Shown: positions 14,946-24,700 of the stretch, piece by piece
Layout: every line of letters begins with the position of its first letter
Position numbering within the stretch: position 1 is the first letter of the stretch
NCBI RefSeq assembly: GCF_016587355.1
Contig: NZ_BNJF01000002.1
Coordinates: forward strand, 372,001 to 436,000
DNA length: 64,000 nucleotides
From: Ktedonospora formicarum
GTDB taxonomy: Bacteria > Chloroflexota > Ktedonobacteria > Ktedonobacterales > Ktedonobacteraceae
Reading direction: 5' to 3'
Notes under the pieces: model-generated
Database searches by the model: none
Told to the model about the DNA's origin: nothing
What the model saw: only the letters and a program-made list of their open reading frames with translations
Made by a program: the position numbers and the translations under genes

Positions 14946-15770
14946 CTAGAACTGATAGCGAAAGATCCAGCCTCCTTCCTTCCTCAATGCAGGCAAACTG
15001 TACATCAAGCGGCAAGTAGCGCGATAGGCCCAGGGTGTCCTGGCAACATATGGCGATCCGACGATAGATGATGTTCCAATGAGTTTGAGGAGCGGATCCC
15101 ACCTTTCAGGCTCATGAGGATCATCGAAGCCTGGATTGGCAGGCTTCATACCAATCGCCTTGATCGATGGATGAGAGACAATAAGTCGCGACGCCAGCTT
15201 AGTGTAGCCATTGAACGCCAATTGCCCACCTGGGAAATGAGCGGTTAATCGTCTGAAGAGTTGCGTGATTTCATTTTCGGTCAGAAATGGCAGCAACCCA
15301 TCTGCAACGATGATAGCAGGATAATCCGTAGGAATAGCATCCAGACAGTGGGGACTGGTCAACGAAGCGCCAATCATCTGATATCCAGCATCTTCAGTGT
15401 AGAAATGGCGGCGCATCTCAATCACATCGGGATAGTCTATGTCGAACCAGCGAACGCTCTTCGGCGGTTTGACCCGTTCTCTTCGACTGTCCAGACCACA
15501 TCCCAGATCCAGCACTGTTGCATCCGGATGATCTGCGAGATATTCCGCTGTACAGTCATCAAGCATCCTTGCTCGGATTGCCCCTCCAAAGCTCTCTTTT
15601 TGCGGGATTTTCAATTTTTGGAAGTCGTAATCAAGCTGCTGGGCGATCTCCTCGGCTTTCTTATCACCCAGAATCGGGCGCTTTGAGCGATTATCCATCG
15701 CCCTGGTTGCGAGTGTGAGAAGGAGTGTTTCTTGCACCCCTGTAAAGGGAACATTGAAAGTCTTCATCAT
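14946..15770 (-). CDS. Class I SAM-dependent methyltransferase, LCM/PPM-like
   Basis: About 274 residues. The SAM-binding loop is ATVLDLGCGLDSRR, followed by VRWFDIDYPDVIEMRR, the acidic loop typical of the leucine carboxyl methyltransferase-like (TcmP/PPM) family, and IIVADGLLPFLTENEITQLFRRL, also a family hallmark. These enzymes O-methylate small molecules, often polyketides; the substrate is unknown. The paired ATG codons at 15770 and 15767 follow AAAGGAAAC. It lies 58 bp after the tetR stop on the same strand and is probably co-transcribed from the palindromic promoter. Confidence 0.85.
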   Translation of the reverse strand: MMKTFNVPFTGVQETLLLTLATRAMDNRSKRPILGDKKAEEIAQQLDYDFQKLKIPQKESFGGAIRARMLDDCTAEYLADHPDATVLDLGCGLDSRRERVKPPKSVRWFDIDYPDVIEMRRHFYTEDAGYQMIGASLTSPHCLDAIPTDYPAIIVADGLLPFLTENEITQLFRRLTAHFPGGQLAFNGYTKLASRLIVSHPSIKAIGMKPANPGFDDPHEPERWDPLLKLIGTSSIVGSPYVARTPWAYRATCRLMYSLPALRKEGGWIFRYQF

Positions 15771-15828
15771 AGTTTCCTTTGCGCTTCTTTGCTTGACAAC
15801 ACACCTGAGAAACAAGCATTTACTCAGG

Positions 15829-16524
15829 TCAACTGGCTGTTGGTGAATCAATGACGATTCCTGCAACCACTGAGGCAATGAGATATTCTCGCCCCTGAGC
15901 CAAACTTGAAGGAGCTACTTCAGCCTCTATCTCTGGCAGGAAGGTCTGGTAGAGAGGTAAAGAGGCCAGGTAAGACAGGCAGGTCTGGAGAGCTTGCATC
16001 AATTGAATGATAGGAGAATAATCAGATCGCAGGATCCCAGCTAACTGAGCCTGTCGAAAAATGTGCTCCAACTGTTCAACTTTGTCTGTGGGTAAATGTG
16101 TGCTAATCTTTGCATAGGTTTGCCACCCTTCCGCCATTTCCCAGAGTAATATACGCATCAGGCGCGGATGTTCAACCAGGTGATCGAACAAACCACCAAT
16201 TGCGGTTTCGAGAAAGGCTCGGAACTGGCTTGCCTCCAATGGGGATTTTGCTTGCTCAAATAAGGGAGCAAAGGCACGCGCCCGCAATTCGTTAGCCTCC
16301 CTATGAGCACGTCTCAGTACTTCAGTATAAAGGTTTAGCTTATCGCCGAAATACTGAAAGATTAAACTCTTCGTGTGGTTCGCGAGAACCGCGATAGCTT
16401 CTACAGATGTCCCGGCAAACCCATGCTGAGCGAATAGGGTTTCCGCTGCGTTGAGAATATTCTCACGCGTTCTTTCCGCATCATAGATCCGCTCTCGTCC
16501 CCGTTTTCTTCCAGATTCAGGCAT
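15829..16524 (-). CDS. TetR family regulator
   Basis: 231 residues. The TetR DNA-binding domain is standard: RTRENILNAAETLFAQHGFAGTSVEAIA, then HTKSLIFQYFGDKLNLYTEVLRRA. The rest is a helical ligand-binding domain. The ATG at 16524 follows GGGAAGGTG; a longer frame runs upstream only because the promoter region lacks stops. The predicted transcript begins about 33 bases upstream, at the centre of a 64-bp palindrome with the core TGACCGGTCA, a typical TetR half-site pair. Autorepression together with the downstream methyltransferase is the simplest reading. Confidence 0.9.
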   Translation of the reverse strand: MPESGRKRGRERIYDAERTRENILNAAETLFAQHGFAGTSVEAIAVLANHTKSLIFQYFGDKLNLYTEVLRRAHREANELRARAFAPLFEQAKSPLEASQFRAFLETAIGGLFDHLVEHPRLMRILLWEMAEGWQTYAKISTHLPTDKVEQLEHIFRQAQLAGILRSDYSPIIQLMQALQTCLSYLASLPLYQTFLPEIEAEVAPSSLAQGREYLIASVVAGIVIDSPTAS

Positions 16525-16525
16525 A

Positions 16526-16589
16526 ACAATTTCACCTTCCCTATTTATAATCTGACCGGTCAGATTATAAATAGGGAAGGTGAAATTGT
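16526..16589. promoter_or_regulatory. 64-bp perfect palindrome carrying a consensus promoter and TetR operator
   Basis: Arms 16526-16557 and 16558-16589 are exact reverse complements over 32 bp each. On the minus strand TTGACA (16592-16587) and TATAAT (16569-16564) are 17 bp apart, a full sigma-70 consensus, giving a start near the centre. The centre is TCTGACCGGTCAGA. Because of the symmetry the plus strand has the same -10 box (16546-16551) with a weaker -35 (ATAACA, 16523-16528). The leader of tetR, including its ribosome-binding site, is the other arm. Confidence 0.9.
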
Positions 16590-16732
16590 CAAGAGAAAAG
16601 GCTCTCAGATATGTTGTTTCATAAACATCCGTTTTTTGACACGCCTCCCCAACCGCATGCATAAACTCAGGAACATCGGTTATGCTACAAAAAACTCAGC
16701 CTTTGCTACGAAAGCACACTTTGTGACACTGG

Positions 16733-17821
16733 CTAAGGAACCATGCCCAGGCCTACCAATCCCAGTGTCTCTGGGAAACCGCAGAGCAAATTGGCATTTT
16801 GAATAGCCTGACCCGAGGCCCCCTTAACCAGGTTATCCAGGCAAGCGACAACGATCAAGCGTTGCGTGCGTTTATCAACGATTGGATAGAGAAAACAATG
16901 ATTGCTTCCAACGGTCCATTTCGTATGTGGAGCCTGATCAACTACATGCACAAACGACTCATTCGCATAGAAATCCCGATATAATGCATACAATTCCTCG
17001 TTTGCTGGGATGTGTCCCTGGTCATCTGCTCGCAACTCGGCATAGCTCGTCGAGAGAATCCCACGCGTCATCGGCGCGATATGTGGCACAAACGTCAACC
17101 GTAGCCCACCCTCAACAGGATGACCACCAGTTGCAGCGGCGGCTTCAAGCTCCTGTACTATTTCTGGCAGATGACGGTGCCCCGCAAGGCTGTATGCCCA
17201 CGCATCCTCATTCGCTTCTGGATAATGGTAAGAGAGGGCGGGAGTACGCCCTCCTCCACTGATGCCTGTGATAGAGGTAATAATCACGTTAGGGCCAACT
17301 ATGCCAGCCACCAGAGCAGGAGTGAGTGCCAGAATGGCGGCGGTTGAGTGGCAGCCGGGATTGGCGACAAGTTGCGAATGACAGACCTGTTCACGATAAC
17401 GTTCTGGCAGGCCATAGACGGCGCTCTTCAGGAGAGCGGGAGCAGGGTGAGTATGGGTGTACCACTCCTCATAGACCTCGCTCTCATGGAGGCGAAAATC
17501 CGCTGATAGATCGACCACTTTAATTCCACACTCGATCAGCCGCTCCACTGCTGAAGCAGCCGCCGCATGTGGAAGGCACACAAAGGCGAGGTCAGTCTGG
17601 GCAGGCTCTTCAGTGATGACAAGAGCAGGATCCACACCAGGCGTTTGCTGACCAGATGGTGGAGGAAGCCTCCGCAGGTGTGGAAATATCTCCTCCAAGC
17701 GCTTGCCCACCGCGCTACGCCCAATCACTGAAACGACTCGAAACTCAGGATGCTGGGCCAGTAAGCGCACTAACTCCAATGCTGTATAACTGGTAATATT
17801 AATAATCGAAACAGTTCTCAT
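16733..17821 (-). CDS. argC: N-acetyl-gamma-glutamyl-phosphate reductase
   Basis: 362 residues. The active-site cysteine is in VANPGCHSTAA near residue 155, with VCLPHAAAA and KVVDLSADFRL before it and GISGGGRTP after it; the C-terminal VGSNHCFLYP and KGASGQAIQNANLL complete the family pattern. It performs the NADPH-dependent third step of arginine synthesis. The N-terminal nucleotide loop reads SINITSYTALELVRLL where GYxG is usual, so one conserved Gly is Ser. The ATG at 17821 has AGAGGGAC upstream. It is the last gene of argB-argJ-argC, 151 bp after argJ. Confidence 0.95.
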   Translation of the reverse strand: MRTVSIINITSYTALELVRLLAQHPEFRVVSVIGRSAVGKRLEEIFPHLRRLPPPSGQQTPGVDPALVITEEPAQTDLAFVCLPHAAAASAVERLIECGIKVVDLSADFRLHESEVYEEWYTHTHPAPALLKSAVYGLPERYREQVCHSQLVANPGCHSTAAILALTPALVAGIVGPNVIITSITGISGGGRTPALSYHYPEANEDAWAYSLAGHRHLPEIVQELEAAAATGGHPVEGGLRLTFVPHIAPMTRGILSTSYAELRADDQGHIPANEELYALYRDFYANESFVHVVDQAPHTKWTVGSNHCFLYPIVDKRTQRLIVVACLDNLVKGASGQAIQNANLLCGFPETLGLVGLGMVP

Positions 17822-17972
17822 CTGCGTCCCTCTCATCTCTCCACGTAACCGAGGCAATGCGCTCGTTTGATGGTTCTCTCTTCTGTACTGCGCCTGCTAA
17901 AGAGGTTAGAATGGGGAGTCACGCGCAAAGGCGGGAAGCGGGGAGAAAATGATGTTTCCCCCCGCTTCCTGC

Positions 17973-19130
17973 TCAGGTCGTATATTTGCCGTTGATCGCG
18001 ACATATTCATCTGTGAGATCACAACCCCAAACTCTTGCATAGGCGTTACCGAGCCCGAGGGAAATGTGTATACAGATTTCGGCATTGCTTAAGTAGGTTT
18101 TAACGAGCGAAAGATGTTCATCAGGAAGAGGCTCCCCCTGGTAAACGGGAATATCTCCAAAAGCGATAGAAACTTTTTCAGGGAGAATAGCGGTTTGCTC
18201 CTCACACTTCCCGATAGCCATAGCAATGCGGCCCCAGTTCGGGTCCTCACCAAAAACAGCTGTCTTGACCAACGGAGAATTGGCAACAGCTTTCGCGACA
18301 CGTTTTGCTTGTGCGAAGGATTCTGCATCCGCAACCGTTACTTCTATCAGTTTTGTGGCACCCTCTCCATCACGTGCCAGTTCTTTTGCTAACTCGACAG
18401 CCATATGTTGCAAGGCCTGTCGAAAGGCCTCATGGTCTACAGGTCCCGCCAAGCCATTCGCCATTATGGCGACGGTATCGCTGGTACTGGTATCTGTATC
18501 CACGCTGACCATATTGAACGATATATTTACGGCCTCTTGTAGGTACTGATGCAGCAATTCTGGCTCAATCTGCGCATCCGTCATGAAGTAACTCAGCATG
18601 GTTGCCATATTTGGTTCGATCATGCCAACACCCTTGGCGATCCCCACAAGCACAGCGTCACCAATACGACAACTACGCATTTTTGGATGGGTATCGGTTG
18701 TCATGATGGCACTTGCCGCTCGCTCAAGTTGGCCGGGTTGCATTTCTTGCGCAAGCCCTCGAATACCTTGACGGATCCTCTCCATTGGCAATTGTCGCCC
18801 AATGACGCCCGTTGATGATGGCAATATGTTCTCAGGGGAAATCGCCAACGCATCGGCGACAAGCTGCACAACTTCACGGATGTTCGCCAGCCCCTCCTCG
18901 CCTGTTGCGACATTGGCATTTTTGCTATTGATGACAAAGGCCTGCAATTGCTTGTTGGCAATATGTTCGCGACCGATATGAATAGCAGCTCCACAAAACC
19001 GATTCTGGGTAAACATCGCGGCAGCCGAAGCAGGGACATCGGAAGCGATCACCGTAAAATCCAGCGTAGTGTCCTTGATCCCAACGTTTTTTGCGCAGGT
19101 ACTAAATCCTCGCGGTTGTTCATTAAGCAT
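17973..19130 (-). CDS. argJ: Bifunctional glutamate N-acetyltransferase / amino-acid acetyltransferase
   Basis: 385 residues, typical ArgJ. The autocleavage site is KGVGMIEPNMATML near residue 180 with the Thr nucleophile, preceded by the SSTGVIG oxyanion region near 107; VSVDTDTSTSDT and GEDPNWGRIAMAIG are also present. It transfers acetyl from acetylornithine to glutamate, making the arginine pathway cyclic. No argA is seen here. The ATG at 19130 has only a weak ribosome-binding site (AAGAGAA). It lies 52 bp after argB, and argC follows. Confidence 0.96.
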   Translation of the reverse strand: MLNEQPRGFSTCAKNVGIKDTTLDFTVIASDVPASAAAMFTQNRFCGAAIHIGREHIANKQLQAFVINSKNANVATGEEGLANIREVVQLVADALAISPENILPSSTGVIGRQLPMERIRQGIRGLAQEMQPGQLERAASAIMTTDTHPKMRSCRIGDAVLVGIAKGVGMIEPNMATMLSYFMTDAQIEPELLHQYLQEAVNISFNMVSVDTDTSTSDTVAIMANGLAGPVDHEAFRQALQHMAVELAKELARDGEGATKLIEVTVADAESFAQAKRVAKAVANSPLVKTAVFGEDPNWGRIAMAIGKCEEQTAILPEKVSIAFGDIPVYQGEPLPDEHLSLVKTYLSNAEICIHISLGLGNAYARVWGCDLTDEYVAINGKYTT

Positions 19131-19182
19131 GAATTTCTCTTGCTCTTTCGGCCTCTCTCAATAGAGAGTCAGCTCGCATTGT

Positions 19183-20034
19183 CTAATGTACAAATCTGGT
19201 CCCGAGTGGGAGATCTTCCAATGTATGCAGCAACACATGTGGGGTACGGCCATTGGCAATCTGGACGCAAGGAACATCTTCCAGGGCATGGAGGCACGCA
19301 TTCACCTTGGGGATCATACCATTTGTGATAATACCTCGCTCGATCAGGGTTTGTGCCTCTGCCTCGTTCATTTCTGCAACGAGGGAACCATCTGAGCCAT
19401 AAATGCCATCTATGTCGCTCAAAAATGTGAGACGAGACGCTTGCAAGGCACTAGCCAGACGCGAAGCTACCAGATCAGCGTTCATATTTAGACAACTTCC
19501 ATTCGGAGCCAGTCCCAACGGCGCGATAATAGGAATATAGCCATCATCGATGACTTGCCGCACCAGCATGGGATGGATAGCATCAATTTCCCCGACAAAC
19601 CCCAGGCTTTCGTCCGCGATATGCCCCTGAACAATATTTCCGTCAGTTCCACAAAGACCAACAACATCCCCGCCAAGCAGAGTTGCCATAGCCACCAATT
19701 CTTGATTGATTTGACCGCACAGGACCATACGCACAACTTCCAGAGTTTGTGCATTGGTGACACGCAATCCGTGCTGGAAACAAATGGGAATGTGCAATTT
19801 TGTGAGCCATTCATTAATCATAGGTCCACCACCATGCGCTAGAACAATACTAGCGCCTAACGCATGGAGGCAGATGCAATCCTGTAACACCATACGCTGA
19901 TATTCTAGCGTACTTCCTCCCAATTTCACGACAAACGTTTTGCCTTTGAGGCTTGAGAACGTATGCCTGCTTTTATTTGCGTGCGTTGTAGAAGAGAGTG
20001 TACATTCACTGACTGCTAGTGATGAAGTTGTCAC
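19183..20034 (-). CDS. argB: Acetylglutamate kinase
   Basis: 283 residues. VVKLGGSTLEY and VLAHGGGPMINEWL form the phosphate- and substrate-binding glycine-rich segments, followed by GLRVTN, LNMNADLVASRLASAL, LTFLSDIDGIYG and NGMIPKVNACLHAL, all in the standard order for the amino-acid kinase fold. It phosphorylates N-acetylglutamate. A 30-residue N-terminal extension precedes the core. The GTG at 20034 is preceded by TAAGGAG nine bases away. It is the first gene of the arg operon and follows a leader with a terminator-like hairpin. Confidence 0.95.
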   Translation of the reverse strand: MTTSSLAVSECTLSSTTHANKSRHTFSSLKGKTFVVKLGGSTLEYQRMVLQDCICLHALGASIVLAHGGGPMINEWLTKLHIPICFQHGLRVTNAQTLEVVRMVLCGQINQELVAMATLLGGDVVGLCGTDGNIVQGHIADESLGFVGEIDAIHPMLVRQVIDDGYIPIIAPLGLAPNGSCLNMNADLVASRLASALQASRLTFLSDIDGIYGSDGSLVAEMNEAEAQTLIERGIITNGMIPKVNACLHALEDVPCVQIANGRTPHVLLHTLEDLPLGTRFVH

Positions 20035-20456
20035 TTCACATTACTCCTTACAGATTGTCTCAACAGAACATTTCACATGTTATTTCGTCAGAGACTCTGC
20101 CCCTGGCTCTTGCTCTAAATTTACCTCACAAGTCATCAAAAAACTGTATGAAGGATACAGGAGGGGCTCAAAAGATGATCAAAAAACTTTACAGTATCCT
20201 CTCCTGATTTTTTTGATGGCTTTGTATGACATGGACAAAGGATCGTTGAAAAGAATACATCACTGGACATTCTTGATATCTTTTTTAGCGGTAATGCCAA
20301 CTTCTATACTCTTTTTTGATATTCAATGAGATAGAGTGTGTAGGCAAAGAGAGCAAATAACCATCTGCATAATAATGTCGTCTTACCGCCAAGATTACAC
20401 GAATATTGTTCGCGCGAGCTTTTATGAACGCGACATTGAGATACAAGGAGGTCATC
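20035..20456. other. Leader and spacer between argB and the DUF4118 gene
   Basis: No convincing gene. The minus-strand half is the arg leader with the attenuator described separately. The plus-strand half ends in the AAGGAGG ribosome-binding site of the DUF4118 gene. A minus-strand TTGGCA/TATCAA pair with a 16-bp spacer could be the arg promoter but is weak. Confidence 0.5.
20138..20200 (-). terminator. Attenuator-like terminator in the arg leader
   Basis: Reading the minus strand, CTGTAT (20160-20155) and ATACAG (20149-20144) form a 6-bp stem with a five-base loop, directly followed by TTTTTT (20143-20138). Upstream, AGGATAC (20200-20194) can instead pair with GTATCCT (20158-20152), which overlaps the terminator's 5' arm. 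The two folds are mutually exclusive, as in an attenuator. The hairpin lies about 100 bases before the argB start. Confidence 0.55.
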
Positions 20457-21356
20457 ATGCAAGCAATACAACAGATCCCGCAAGTTCCAATCCACATGGG
20501 AAGAAACTGGCCCCAGTATCTCGTTGACAGCTTGCTGGCAATAGGAGGAGCTCTCATCTGTACGCTCCTTATCTATGTGTTTCACCTGTATCCCACCATC
20601 CCCAATATCTCTATACTCTACTTACCTCTTATTCTGGCGCTCGCCTGCACACGAGGTCGCTACGCGGCCATTTTGGCTGCCCTGGTAGCAGTGTTTTCCT
20701 TCGACTACCTACTCGTCCCTCCATTGTATAGCTTTACCATCTTTCGCTGGGAAGAGTGGCTGGCATTGATTGTCTTTTTGGTGACGGCGTTCCTCACGAG
20801 TCAGCTTGCATCCCTTATGCGCAAAAGCACACAAGAATCCTGGCGTCGCGAACGTGAGGCACGGATCCTCTATGAGGCGAGTCAAGTAATAAACAGTACC
20901 GAGCAATTATCAGAACAGCTCGATAGTATCGCGCTTGCCATTGTCAGGGTATTTGCGCCCTGGGGGCTGCAGGAATGTGCGCTACTACTTCCTGATCAAC
21001 AGGGGAATCTCACCGTACAGGCGGAAGCTCCTATTCGCATCGAGCATTTTACGCTATTGCCTGAAGAGATGGCGCACGCAAGGCAACTCATGGGGCAGCA
21101 AAATACCCATGACCACAAGAGACAGGTATCCGCTTCGGGCGCACTGAAGGGTAATTTGCGTTTGATTCCCCTCAGAACGGGTACACAGACTCTTGGAATA
21201 CTCTGCTTACGTCAGGAACACAGCATCTCCTGGCTTTCCACCGAACGACAGGGAACCGAACAACAAGCTACCTTTTTCTGGACTTTTCTGGAGCAGGCTG
21301 TGCTAGTCATAGAGCGTGCTCGCTTTCGCTCTCAGGTCCTCTCAAAAAATGAGTGA
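20457..21356 (+). CDS. KdpD-like DUF4118 membrane sensor without kinase domain
   Basis: 299 residues. Four hydrophobic segments (YLVDSLLAIGGALICTLLIYVF to EWLALIVFLVTAFLTSQLA) match the DUF4118 transmembrane unit of KdpD-type sensors. A helical linker with WRREREARILYEASQVINS leads into a GAF-like domain (IALAIVRVFAPWGLQECALLLPD to TLGILCLRQ) ending in AVLVIERARFRSQVL. In KdpD-like kinases the histidine box and ATPase domain follow at this point; here the gene stops and no kinase lies downstream. The start at ATG 20457 has AAGGAGG. It may act as a sensor partner, or be a truncated kinase; I cannot tell which. Confidence 0.75.
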   Translation: MQAIQQIPQVPIHMGRNWPQYLVDSLLAIGGALICTLLIYVFHLYPTIPNISILYLPLILALACTRGRYAAILAALVAVFSFDYLLVPPLYSFTIFRWEEWLALIVFLVTAFLTSQLASLMRKSTQESWRREREARILYEASQVINSTEQLSEQLDSIALAIVRVFAPWGLQECALLLPDQQGNLTVQAEAPIRIEHFTLLPEEMAHARQLMGQQNTHDHKRQVSASGALKGNLRLIPLRTGTQTLGILCLRQEHSISWLSTERQGTEQQATFFWTFLEQAVLVIERARFRSQVLSKNE

Positions 21357-21723
21357 TCGCAGAGATACGACATTACCTGGAGGCGAGATCTGGGCGATAG
21401 GAGCCTTTCACCAACCTCTAAATCAGTGCGCTGGCGAGAAGGGGCAGCAGTTGAAGGCAACAAAATTAATCAGTGCAATAGAATATGCTAGGGGAGAAAT
21501 AGATACAACGACATTGAGGAATTGTGGTGATCCGGAAGCCCTCGATGCTCTCATAATGAGGGTATTGAGGGGCTGTGTGCATGATTTCCCAGTCACAAAG
21601 AAGTCATTTTCCTCTACACAGAATGCCGCATTCCATCTCATGTATAGGCAGCAGAGGACGATTACGACGATCTGTTGACAAACCGTCCCAACCTATGAAG
21701 AACAAGGGGGTTACAGACCTACA
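21357..21723. other. 367-bp stretch between convergent genes, no clear gene
   Basis: A 109-codon open frame (21349-21678) begins with ATG overlapping the DUF4118 stop, but its sequence has no recognisable motif and it has no ribosome-binding site of its own. I do not call it. No terminator hairpin with a T-run was seen. Confidence 0.4.
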
Positions 21724-24700
21724 TCATAGTATCTTAGGCGACACGACACTATGTTCCTGCACCAATGTTGCTTCGCGTGGTTTTTGACGCTCAGTCAACC
21801 AGAAATCGCAGAGACGGCTGAGAAGCAATGCACTAGCAGCACTGGCCCCCAGAATAAGCCAACTTCCCAAAGAAGGTGTAACAAAATGGAGCAGATCACG
21901 CAAGGGTGGTAGAATCAAAGACGCAATAAGAAGAGCTGTTGAGCCAGCGACAGCGCCCAGAACAGGACGGGTCAGCACCCCTTCAGAGCGGCCAATATCC
22001 AGCGCCTGTGTAAGCTGGGTCGCCACTATACTGGCAAAGGCAACTGTACGAGCCTCAGCACGCCCGATAGGAAGTGTAAGCCCATAAGCAGCCAGTGCGG
22101 GAAGGGAGCTAATGAGAGCACGGCGCAAGATATCATTACGCAAGGGCCGATCTAGCGCAGCAGTCCCTTCGCGTTTGAGAGCGGCAAGATGACGATGTTC
22201 CGGCTTCTGTAATACCACAGCCAGAGCAGGTAAAATATCCGTAATGGCATTCATTGCAAGGATCTGACGTACAGTGAGAGGCATTCCCAACCCCAACGCA
22301 CTTGCCCCGACAACCAATCCAAGCTCGCCTAAGTTCCCGCCAAGTAACAGACCAAGAGCACGTCGAATGTTACGCCAGAAACTGCGCCCTTCGACAAATG
22401 ACTCAACCAGGGTCAACAGGTCATCATTCATAATCACAACATCAGCAGTCTGTCGAGCAACCTCTGTTCCCGCAACTCCCATAGCCATACCAACATCCGC
22501 GAAGCGTAACGCAGGCGCATCGTTCACACCATCGCCCGTCATGGCAACAGTATGACCTCTTTCACGCAGGCATTCTATGATACGCAATTTGTTCAGTGGT
22601 GTCGTCCTGGCGATGATGGAAGCATGCTCCAAGCGCTCACCAAGCTCTTCATTACTGAGGCTAGTCACATCCTCTCCAGTAAGTATTTCGCCTCCATCGA
22701 ACAGTCCAGCCTCCTCGGCGATAGCGCGGGCAGTAGCAGGGTGATCACCAGTAATCATCATAACGCGTACACCTGCTTCCTGACAGCGGTGAACAGCTTT
22801 GTGTACAGTAGAGCGCAAAGGGTCGCTAATAGCAACGAAGCCCAGGCATACAAGCGCTTGAGGATCTTCAATGGAAGTGGTGACAGAACTCTCTGCGACC
22901 ATGAGGACACGCAGGCCGCGTCTAGCATACACATGTGCTCTCTCTAAGAGCGCATGACGCCGAGTTTCATTCAGCTTAAGTTTCAAACCTTTGACATAGA
23001 CCCATGTACAGCGAGCCAGAAGGGCTTCAGGTGCTCCTTTGAGATGTATGCGTCCCTGGGCAAGGGTCGCAGAGAAAGAACGAACAGGGTCAAAAGCCAG
23101 TTCATCATCATGAGCCACACAGATTTGCCTCGCCAGTCCAGCGCTCAATGCCCCCTCAATAATAGCGTAATCCGTTGGATGTGCTCTGGCATCGGGTGCA
23201 TTGGGGTGAGGGCAGGCCAAAGCTGCAACTGTAAGCACATATCTATGAGATCGAGATAACTCTTCTAGCAGATTCGCATCTTTTGTGGCATCCGCGACCA
23301 TGCTGAGTTCAAGCTGCCCTTTGGTTAGAGTGCCTGTTTTATCTGTACATACAGTATCTACGCGCCCCAATGCTTCTACAGCGGAGAGACGCCTTACAAG
23401 CGCATCACGGTTCTCTAAACGGTGGGCAACTCCAGCCTCTCCCACCTTAGCAAGCAAAGGCAAACCTTCGGGCACACCTGCCAGGGCAATTGATGCGCCC
23501 GTCGCTAGCAGGAATTTTAGTGGTTGCCCCCACACAAGACCAGTGACAATGACGAATCCTCCACCTAGAATAGAGACAGGCAATAAAACTTGAAGCATAC
23601 GTGCAAGCCTCGTACCCAGAGGGCTTTGCTCAGTTTCGTCCGCCGCCAGAGCTACAGTAGTTCCCCCCATACGTGTTTGATCACCAACTGCAACAACAAG
23701 AGCTTTCCCTGTACCAGTCGTCACGTCGCTGCCTGCGAGCACAATACGAGTGTTCTCTGTGCCTTCAGTCGCGTGCTTTTCCACTGGAAACGATTCGCCT
23801 GTGAGGAGTGCTTCATCCACTTCCAGCCCTTGCGCCTCAATAACGCGTGCGTCCGCAGCGATACGATCACCTGGAGCCAGAGAAAGAATGTCACCAGTTA
23901 CCACTTCATTTGCAGAAATGCTTGCGATACGTCCATCGCGCAAGATATGAGCATTTGTACTTCCCAGGCGTTGAAGAGATTGCGCCATCTTGTCAGATTT
24001 ATGTTCTTGCCAGATGCCTATTCCAACATTTGCCAGAATGGTTGCGCCAATAATGCCAACATCAGCACCAGCCCCCAGCAGGAGAGAGAAGATGGCACCA
24101 GCCCCAAGGATAACGTTAAGGGGAGAACGAAGTTGATCAAGAGCCGCCAGAAGTAGCCTGTTACGTTGAGTATGAGGAGATACATGGTGCTGACGTAATG
24201 TGGCCTCTTTACTAGTGAGTCCTCCCTTACTGCTGTGCAGACTTTGCATTACTTGCTCAATGCTCTGCTGCCCCCAACGCTCGGGATGAGGATCAGAGAG
24301 CCGTGAAAGCGATGACACTGCACGCTTTGGGCCTCTAAAGCGAAGCCAGCCTTCAGCAAGAGTGCTGAGTGTCGCTAGATAGACCACACGAGAAGCTACC
24401 ATGATCCCGGGCGCACCACGCCATCCCCAAAAGATGCCAACGATATTGGAGAGGCACGAGAGAATGAGAGAATCGCGTGCTGTTGCCTCTCGCTTCGCGC
24501 CTGCAATGATAATCGCGGTAAGGGCCTGGAAATCAGGTGCCAGCAAATCAGCCTGCGCGTAGAAGCGCTTCTGTCCACCCATCAACCCAATTGCCAGGTC
24601 ACACGCATCGAAAGCTGCCGCTGTATCTGCATTGTCTGAAACAAAGGCCACGCGTGCCCCCTGAGCTTGTTTCTCCCGAATGAATGCAAGCACATCATCT

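Noticed and set aside
21349-21678. 109-codon frame overlapping the DUF4118 stop
   Set aside because: No recognisable domain and no ribosome-binding site; kept only as a possibility in the intergenic note.
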